Program-made: the position numbers and the translations under genes
The notes under the pieces: generated by a model
The model's database searches: none
Seen by the model: the letters and a program-made list of their open reading frames with translations, nothing else
What the model was told of the DNA's origin: nothing
Shown: piece after piece, positions 18,212 to 24,138 of the stretch
How positions within the stretch are numbered: the first letter of the stretch is position 1
How the letters are laid out: each line of letters opens with the position of its first letter
From: Mesaphorura yosii
Taxonomy: Eukaryota > Arthropoda > Collembola > Poduromorpha > Tullbergiidae
DNA length: 24,138 bases
Direction of reading: 5' to 3'
NCBI GenBank assembly: GCA_009869945.1
Contig: WIXG01000734.1
Span: 1 to 24,138, forward strand

Positions 18212-18825
18212 ATGGGGTTCCCTGTAAAGGTCATTGGAAGCCTGCTTTGCGTCTTATTGCTTCACGCAAGCTGTACAGTGAGTATATAGTCGAAATCCAC
18301 TAATTTTTGGAAATTTTAATCCAGCTTCATCGTAAAATCTTTCGATTATCTTAAAATTCTCAGAATGGTTTATACTGGCTTCTTCAAAACTACGGAACTG
18401 GCAAATGCCTGCACGTCGTTGGTGAAAGCAATGCGGACAACTCCAACCTCGAGCTGGTGCCATGTCATTGCCCATTGAACGGTTTGAATTCGTCACAGGT
18501 TTGGTGGGAAGATTGGTCGAGTGGCAATACGGAGACGATGTTGATGTATTACCTCACTTCAGCCGTCCATCCAATGGTCGCCACTGTCAATGGCGGCTCA
18601 CTGGCTATCGGTGCCATTGTCAACACGTATACGAACCTCGGCCAACCCAACCAAAAGTGGAAAATCATCAACGGGCAGTTTGGCGGAAATGGCGCGGTAT
18701 TTCAGATTCAAAATAGCCAGAGTGGTATGTGCATTACAGCCGAGAATGGCGGCACGTACATTGACCAGTGGACTTGCATCGGGTGCACCCTCGCGCCCCA
18801 CCAGTGCTGGCGCGTGTTCGGTTAA
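18212..18825 (+). CDS. Secreted ricin-B-type (beta-trefoil) lectin-like protein, right copy
   Basis: Exon 1 (18212-18277) encodes only the signal peptide (MGFPVKVIGSLLCVLLLHAS). After an 86-nt phase-0 GT-AG intron (gtgagt to ttctcag), exon 2 (18364-18825) encodes the whole beta-trefoil, giving 175 residues. QxW motifs are QVW (67-69), QKW (119-121) and QCW (169-171). It is paralogous to the left copy: exon 1 is exactly 66 nt in both, the first intron has the same position and phase, and GGTYIDQW and LAPHQ are shared. Its second half is one exon where the left copy has an intron, so an intron was gained or lost after duplication. AATAAA lies at 18881-18886. The two genes are head to head with 555 bases between start codons. 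Glycan binding is inferred from the fold. Confidence 0.85.
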
Positions 18826-18886
18826 GCTAAGCTTGACGGGACCATTGCCTTTAGCCAAAACTTAGCAGAGTTATCGGTTGAATAAA

Positions 18887-19364
18887 AGATTTAATTATTT
18901 TCCCCCCTTGTAACGGAGGAGCATTCTGGTGGCACCAGCAGCAGGTTTTTTCTCCAGTATGGCAGTGCCGTGTTAGAAAACCCACCAATTGGCTCTAGAC
19001 CGACTTAGAGACACCTGTGCCTAATATTTGTAATCTGTACATGACTTTTGCATCAGAATCGCACTTCTAATCATTTGGAGCGGAAGAAAAAGTTGTACAA
19101 CCAAAAATTCGGGAATTTGCCCATGAATTTTGGTGTAAAAGATACATTTTAGCTCCTGCACTTGCACCGACGGCATCAGGAGCTTCTAGTGACAATTCTT
19201 CCACTTTGTGTGTAAAGTAAAGAATGTGTCCTTGAACAGTGAGCTCCGTAATATTGTCATGGGCCAAATTAAATCATAAAACCAGAAGCACAGTACCATA
19301 GCAACAAATCAGGACGAGCACGTGTGCCACGAATTGAATTGATCTCCACTGATTCTTGTCAACT
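18887..19364. other. Gene-free stretch
   Basis: It lies downstream of the right lectin gene. No exon or repeat is recognised. Confidence 0.4.
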
Positions 19365-20250
19365 ATGGCATCCTTCGCTACGAAAGCCCGTTACCTAATA
19401 GGCTTTGGGGTTGCCGCTGTCGGCGGTGCATACATAACCTCAAATTGGTTACTGGACGGGAATGTGGCAGCTGCAGAAACGAATCTGCTGAATCTTCGCC
19501 CGAAATGCCCACTTCCCTACACGTGAAGACCGTTCGCTTCGCTGAAAGAGGATCCGTTCGATGTACTCTCATTGGCGGAAGTGCGACGGGGTCAGAGTGT
19601 GCACTGGATGCAGTGAGTGGGATTGATTTAATTTGAGGGTACAGGGCGGTGCCTCCATACTCATATGTGTTATGGTGCTCATTTCAAAGGCCTCAAGACG
19701 GCGCTGGTCGAATTGGACGATTTCAGTTCAGGAACAAGTTCAGGAGTACCAAACTCATTTATAGAGGAATGAGATATCTGCAGAAAGCGATAATGCAGTT
19801 TGAGTTTGTTTTAGTAAGGGGATATGACATGGTTACGGTTGCTATGGAAACTATCTTTGTAAATGATTTGTCCCCTTCGATTGTAGAGCAATACCAGATG
19901 GTCAAAGAGGCCCTCCACGAACGTGCCAATCTGCTGGCCATTGCGCCTCACCTCAGCGGCCGATAATGCTGCCCGTCAATAAGTGGTCAATATTTTAATC
20001 CTGAATCCTTAATCCTAGTATGAGAAGTCAGATTTAAATTCCCCTCTCTTAATCTCCTCACAGATGGCAGCTCCCTTACTACTGGGTGAGTATCAAAGTC
20101 TACGATCTCGTTGCTTGAAAACAATGTGTCAAATCCTGCTACGTATTATCTAAGGAGAAGGCACTGGAATACTTCCCGATGCTCCGCCGTGCGAAATTGG
20201 TTAGCGCACTGGTTTATTATGATGGACAACACAACGATACGAGATGTCGT
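19365..20250 (+). pseudogene. Mitochondrial FAD-dependent glycerol-3-phosphate dehydrogenase, truncated pseudogene
   Basis: The N-terminal third of mitochondrial GPDH is recognisable in pieces. There is a presequence-like start (MASFATKARYLIGFGVAAVG), then KEDPFDVL, then after a one-base loss LIGGSATGSECALDAV (the FAD-binding loop, with the third glycine changed to Ser). GLKTALVELDDFSSGTSS follows an intron remnant. After another one-base loss come STKLIYRGMRYLQKAIM, EQYQMVKEALHERANLL, IAPHLS, and the conserved LPYYW, LSKEKALEYFPML and VYYDGQHNDTR. Similarity ends near 20245. In-frame TGA codons occur early (at 19524) and near 20119. Intron-like segments persist (about 19617-19689, 19820-19887, 19992-20062), so it arose by DNA duplication, not retrotransposition. 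The rest of the FAD domain and the C-terminal part are missing. The intact enzyme passes electrons from glycerol-3-phosphate to ubiquinone; this copy cannot. Confidence 0.85.
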
Positions 20251-20804
20251 GCAGTTTGCAGACGAAATTCACTTGAAATACGAATGATTGCATTGCATTG
20301 CGTTTAAATCCACGCGCGCAGTAGATTTAAATGGGTGCGATGCGTGCATTTCAAACGTCCTCTCAATTCTGCAATTGCATTGACATTTGCCATTTTCACT
20401 CGATGCACCTTCTCTCCCGAGAATTCCCCAGCTTAGTAAAGCATTAAATTCGTGAATCGTGATCTACTGATCGACATTTCAAGTGAACCGTGAGAACTGA
20501 CTCAATTGACTCCGATTACTTTCGTCGTGTCATGTACGCGCTCAATTTGCCTGCCAATTAGTCGTCAGAGGTTGTTCGTGACCGCAGAAGCTTATCCGGC
20601 TTCCGGCGATCTCCGTCAAGTCACGCAAGACAAAAAGCAAAAGGAGACGGAATGCGAATGCAGAAATCACCTTCGTCTTCAGTTCTCTCAGTGCCTTGGC
20701 CTTGGAGGCTGCGAACTTCGAAGGCCATGACCGTCGTAATGAAGATTCGACGATCCGTTGTGCATTTGTTTTGGCAAACAAGGCCCCGGCGCCATGCAAA
20801 TGCA
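20251..20804. other. Gene-free stretch upstream of the coiled-coil gene
   Basis: An open frame continues upstream to 20652 in phase with the next gene but lacks secretory or conserved features there, so it is taken as 5' UTR. Confidence 0.4.
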
Positions 20805-21358
20805 ATGGGTTTCAGCAGTTGCGTGTACATTTGCGTGGCGCTTTACTTCAGTTTGTTGCTGCCCAGCATCGGTCCCTGGACGCAGTACCCTGGTCTCTCA
20901 CTGCAGGACACGCTGGATCGACTTCAGGCAGACGTCGGTATGTCAAATGAGCTCCTGACCTTCATTAACGACGAAAATTGTAAATCTCGAGGCTAAATTC
21001 TAAATTGGCAGCAAACCTCAAACGGAACCTCTCGGACACTTTCATCGTCGGCCAACGCTACACGGACCAGCTTCAGCTGATGGACAGCGAGAATTCGCAG
21101 CTCCGACAAGGCCTCGTCAATTTCCTGCAGCGCTTCGCGACGGTCGAGGCGCAAACGGCCGAAATGGGCCAGGGCATGGACCGCCTTCAATCCCGCTTGC
21201 AGTCGGTACATTCGGAAGTCAACCAGCTCGCAACCAAGTCGAGGGCCCGGCTCGGGAAGATTGAACGAGCCAACGGCGTCTGGCGACAGAATTTCAAGAC
21301 TGTCAACAAGGCGTTGAGGGTCCTGAAGCGGAAAATCAAGTTTCGTGTGCCAGTCTAA
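20805..21358 (+). CDS. Secreted coiled-coil protein of unknown function
   Basis: Exon 1 (20805-20937) and exon 2 (21012-21358) are joined by a 74-nt GT-AG intron (gtatgt to ttggcag, phase 1), giving 159 residues. The start was chosen because it opens a clear signal peptide (MGFSSCVYICVALYFSLLL); earlier in-frame ATGs at 20652 and 20727 would bury it. The mature chain is predicted helical with heptad-like Leu/Val spacing, for example LQLMDSENSQLRQGLVNFLQ and MDRLQSRLQSVHSEVNQL. It ends in a basic segment (LRVLKRKIKFRVPV). No cysteine falls in the helical part. AATAAA at 21386-21391 interlocks with the signal of the opposing phosphatase gene. I do not recognise a family; a structural or self-associating extracellular protein is possible. 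Confidence 0.7.
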
Positions 21359-21376
21359 TTTTAATTCGGTTGAATC

Positions 21377-21391
21377 TTTATTCGAAATAAA
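21377..21391. terminator. Interlocking poly(A) signals of two convergent genes
   Basis: AATAAA on plus (21386-21391) serves the coiled-coil gene. AATAAA on minus (21377-21382) serves the phosphatase gene. The stop codons are only 36 bases apart. The plus-strand cleavage site would fall inside the phosphatase coding region, so the transcripts should overlap tail to tail. Confidence 0.65.
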
Positions 21392-21394
21392 ATA

Positions 21395-22297
21395 TTACAC
21401 TACGTAAGGTTGAAGTTCAGTGCCTTCGGTCCCATTTTCGGCCCCCGCCGACGGCGAATTTCGCGCGCGCCTCGGAAGCCGAAACCTGCCCGTGAGAGCG
21501 ATCACGCAAAAAACCGCTGCTGCTCCACCAATCAGGAAGCCCACGGCGACGTCGATCGGATGGTGGCGGTTGTCCATGACGCGAGACAACCCGCAAAAGA
21601 GGCCCCAGCTAAACCAGAGCGTGTGAAGACACAGAAGAACGACACTCCCCAGGCGTTTGACGTCCACGCGGTGGTGCAGGTACAAAGTGGCGTACACGGC
21701 CATGAACAGCCCACATGACGAGTGCCCCGACGGAAACGACTTGTGGATGTCCTCGTATTCGATGCCACCCAGCTTGTAAGGATTCCCGCAGCTGTACTCC
21801 TCCACCCAGCCTAGCACGCAGTCCTCCTCTGCAAACGTCGGCTGGCAGGAGTCGAGAAAATGAGGGCGTGGGGCGTTGACGGTGCTTTTCCCGATGTCGG
21901 TGATGATCAGAGTGAAGAGCAGCCCGAAAATGTAGTCGCTGGACCACTTGAGCACGGTGCCCGCTGTACATTTGCGTTGCCATTCCCAGCCTTTTCCTTC
22001 AAAGTCGTCAGCGCCAGCGGCTCGGGCAGCTCGGTTCGAAGCGAGGAAGCGTTCTACCAACAAAATTTGCAGAGGCGGGAGAAGAACAGCGGAGACAAGC
22101 AGCATCCAGTTTTTGACGGTGTCTCCGGCGAATTTATGGCTCAGCCGAGGCTCTGTGACGAGTTCCGAACCAGAACACTGCAGGGCTGGCCAGCGGGCGT
22201 TGACGGTGTTCAGAAGCAGAACCGCGAGAAAAGCGGCTGCAGCGAGAAGGCAGAATCCGTTGATGATCCATCGGGCGAGTCGAGCATTACAAAACAT
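21395..22297 (-). CDS. Phospholipid phosphatase (LPP/PLPP, wunen-type PAP2)
   Basis: This single-exon protein has 300 residues from the first in-frame ATG at 22297; the open frame continues upstream without another ATG. The three catalytic motifs are intact: C1 KSTVNAPRP (137-145), C2 PSGH (189-192) with H192, and C3 SRVMDNRHHPID (238-249) with H245 and D249. Six membrane segments are expected, for example near 15-30, 63-82, 119-131, 197-208, 218-234 and 249-268. Such enzymes dephosphorylate lysophosphatidate, phosphatidate, sphingosine- or ceramide-1-phosphate at the cell surface. In insects wunen proteins guide germ cells. The 300-residue length and the SCGNPY insertion before C2 fit the animal LPP subfamily. 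It converges on the coiled-coil gene with overlapping 3' ends. Confidence 0.92.
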   Translation of the reverse strand: MFCNARLARWIINGFCLLAAAAFLAVLLLNTVNARWPALQCSGSELVTEPRLSHKFAGDTVKNWMLLVSAVLLPPLQILLVERFLASNRAARAAGADDFEGKGWEWQRKCTAGTVLKWSSDYIFGLLFTLIITDIGKSTVNAPRPHFLDSCQPTFAEEDCVLGWVEEYSCGNPYKLGGIEYEDIHKSFPSGHSSCGLFMAVYATLYLHHRVDVKRLGSVVLLCLHTLWFSWGLFCGLSRVMDNRHHPIDVAVGFLIGGAAAVFCVIALTGRFRLPRRARNSPSAGAENGTEGTELQPYVV

Positions 22298-22472
22298 CTT
22301 GGAGCCGAAGCGTTGTGGCGGCGTAGCCGTCAATCGTAGGTGTAGGCGCAGTCGCAGGCGTTCGAGGCTTCTTGTTGCTGCTGGTAGAATTCTTCACTTA
22401 ATTACCCGAATGATTACTGATTACTGATTAGTACTAATATAACTGTGGAATTACTCACTGCCGAATTGACGA

Positions 22473-22680
22473 ATGAGGTTTCTCCACGTTCGATGCTCAA
22501 TTCAACTTCAACTTCAGCTGCTTTTATCCTTCACGCTCCTCGCCGTCTATTTCGAATCGGCTGCAGGCTCCAACGCAGAAAGCAGAAATCACAGAATCAC
22601 ATGCTCACTTCACCAAACACGGAATCGAATCCTGAATTCCTTAACCACCAGCTTAATTCTGGCTTTGGCCCACAATCACA
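22473..22680 (+). CDS. Weak candidate first exon of a small secreted protein
   Basis: ATG at 22473 opens a hydrophobic leader (LQLQLLLSFTLLAVYFESAAG) that looks like a signal peptide. A GT donor at 22681 (gtacgt) and an acceptor at about 22747 (cttatcag) would give a product of about 82 residues; reading through gives about 140. The remainder has no cysteine pattern or domain and looks low in information. It may be a chance frame; it lies divergent from the phosphatase gene, 175 bases from its start. Confidence 0.25.
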
Positions 22681-22747
22681 ACGTACGTTCCGTTACGTGG
22701 CGATACGTAAACTCAATACGCAAATATGCTAATCATTATCTTATCAG

Positions 22748-23171
22748 CGGAGCCGAGCTCGTGCTTGTTCTTCTCCTGCCTGACGTGATGTTTGTATGGA
22801 TGAGCCAGCGGCTTGACTCGGGATTCACGCACGCAGGCGCGCACGCGCCTGAGTATTCTGATTTCGGCTCTGCTCGGCACAACAAAAACAGGTGAATCAC
22901 GGGCTTTGGATGACGCGACGACGAATTGGAGTGAAAATTGAAGGAAAGATGAAAGCTCGATCCAGTCTTCCATTTTTATCCTGCCTTCCTGCTGAATCTT
23001 TATTCCTAAATTATTAACCATCATCACAGCACACGATAAAAGCCATTAAAATATGCTGATTAAAACTCTAGAAATAGAATTGATTCTTGAACATAGTCAA
23101 TGGCTCGTCTCATGATGGAGAAGATTATATTCAAGATAGGTGTTGTGACTGGTCCCAATACTTGTCCAGCT
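22748..23171. other. Gene-free stretch
   Basis: There is a GC-rich patch at about 22828-22850 (GCGCGCACGCGCC-like) within AT-rich DNA. No exon is recognised. Confidence 0.35.
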
Positions 23172-23629
23172 CAGTGTCGGTTTTCATTTTCGAAGATGAT
23201 GGCTTCAAGATGATAGAATTTAAGAATGGTGGAAATCTTGGTAAAGAAGATGCTGAAAGGGGCCAGTAGCAATACATTGAATACAACTGCTGAGCTTATA
23301 ATGAGAAGTTGAAGCATGAAGAGACGAATGTGTGCCCTTTTTCGTGTCTCGCATGCTGCTGGATTCATTTTCAAGCAACTCCAGGCGTAGACTGGAGCAT
23401 GCACACAATATCATCTGCGTAGTACAAAATTGAAGCAGCAACAATTGAACCAGTAAACCATAAACTTCGATTCAGTTCGGCACACTTAATTTGTATTAGG
23501 ATCAAAATTAAATGGAAATACATCAAGATATCGAAATAATTTAAAGAGTGACGAGTATAATTCGGTTAGAGAAACCATTCTGAGAGCTGCAAAGGTTGTC
23601 TTGAGGTAGTTCAAGTGCAGCAGCTCCAT
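23172..23629 (-). pseudogene. Probable decayed chemoreceptor (Gr-like) fragment
   Basis: From ATG at 23629 one frame reads MELLHLNYLKTTFAALRM, then LFKLFRYLDVFPFNFDPNTN. This resembles the N-terminus of gustatory-type receptors (compare THRLGSFLGVLPFK in the receptor at 11472-12686). A stop follows. In the next frame CAELNRSLWFTGSIVAASIL suggests a first membrane helix. Further on a third frame has KRAHIRLFMLQLLIISSAVV and FNVLLLAPFSIFF, a second hydrophobic block. Several frame changes and stops separate the pieces and no splice sites clearly repair them, so I call it a pseudogene. Similarity is by general pattern only. Confidence 0.4.
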
Positions 23630-24138
23630 TTTCTCACGCCTGCGACTCCAGCTATGAGTACGGCCTCTAGATCTGAATTCATTTTGCTGTAACTCTGGCA
23701 CTGACTCACTCCCTCATTTCACTTTCGATGTAATTTTATTTAGTAAATTGGCCACTTACACGTTTATACTCAGGTTAAATGATGAGCTATGTCCTTGGCT
23801 TGCGACACCCCCTAAAAAGCATACCGGAATAATAAATTACCTGAAAATTCATAAGTATGGAATGATTTCATAATATTAACATGATTTATGAAGCCTTATA
23901 TTTATACTTTAGAAGATGTGAACAAGCGTGTTTTCATTTTCCATGTCAATTTACAAGAGACAAGATGTAATAAATATTTGTTTCGGGTCCTAATCTTGAG
24001 ATTCAATCTGACAAAAGGGTTTTTTCCTTTGGTGAGAGGACTGGGACATCAGTCCCAAAACTAAAACAAAGGTATGCGTTTACCCCCCCCCTCTCAAAAC
24101 CTGTCAGTACACTTTTCTCCGTTGCTATGGGAGATATC
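23630..24138. other. Gene-free right end
   Basis: It is AT-rich with no exon recognised. A short perfect hairpin TGGGAC-ATCA-GTCCCA lies at about 24041-24056, and a C-run lies near 24084. Confidence 0.4.

Noticed and set aside
19524..19526. In-frame TGA read as possible selenocysteine
   Set aside because: The surrounding sequence is a glycerol-3-phosphate dehydrogenase pseudogene with other frame lesions, and that family does not use selenocysteine.
21860..22427. Plus-strand open frames of 159 codons over the phosphatase gene
   Set aside because: They are antisense to a well-supported gene, with no conserved features.

Overview
The window is nuclear DNA of an invertebrate animal, most likely an arthropod and possibly a springtail (Collembola). 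The support is short GT-AG introns (about 65-170 nt) in most genes, AATAAA/ATTAAA poly(A) signals, a gustatory-receptor-like gene, an astacin protease, a wunen-type lipid phosphatase and a tandem C2H2 zinc-finger gene. Intergenic DNA is AT-rich and carries transposon relics. The lineage guess rests on gene content only and was not tested by a search.

Layout from left to right. A hAT transposase C-terminal relic (267-607) is followed by an REXO4/ISG20-like DEDDh exonuclease gene on the minus strand (825-1704). Next come a palindromic MITE-like element (2157-2437) and a 13-finger C2H2 protein (2675-3910, minus). A tandem array of three small single-pass membrane proteins with C-terminal PPxY tails fills 4835-6854 (all minus); I do not recognise it as a named family. 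A secreted cysteine-rich peptide (8421-8751, plus) converges on an astacin (8938-9832, minus). A decayed LRR-like sequence (about 10317-11143) precedes a two-exon gustatory-receptor-like gene (11472-12686, minus). A MULE/FLYWCH transposase relic (13508-13857) abuts an intronless, GC-rich, secreted GH32 fructan/sucrose hydrolase (13865-15508, minus), a strong candidate for horizontal transfer. Two paralogous secreted ricin-B-type lectins lie head to head (16889-17656 minus; 18212-18825 plus), with a tRNA-Cys-like relic in an intron of the first and a possible tRNA-derived SINE between them. A truncated, intron-retaining pseudogene of mitochondrial FAD-dependent glycerol-3-phosphate dehydrogenase follows (19365 to about 20250). 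A secreted coiled-coil protein (20805-21358, plus) converges on a phospholipid phosphatase (21395-22297, minus). The right end holds a weak small ORF and a probable decayed chemoreceptor fragment.

There is no operon. The recurring theme is secreted or surface proteins: astacin, cysteine-rich peptide, GH32, two lectins, coiled-coil protein, PPxY membrane proteins and chemoreceptor. This would suit gut, cuticle or environmental interaction functions, but that is inference. The most novel-looking item is the PPxY-tail array: its three members share a short first exon, an intron falling at or inside the membrane segment, and a terminal WW-binding tail, and short sequence motifs recur upstream of its members.
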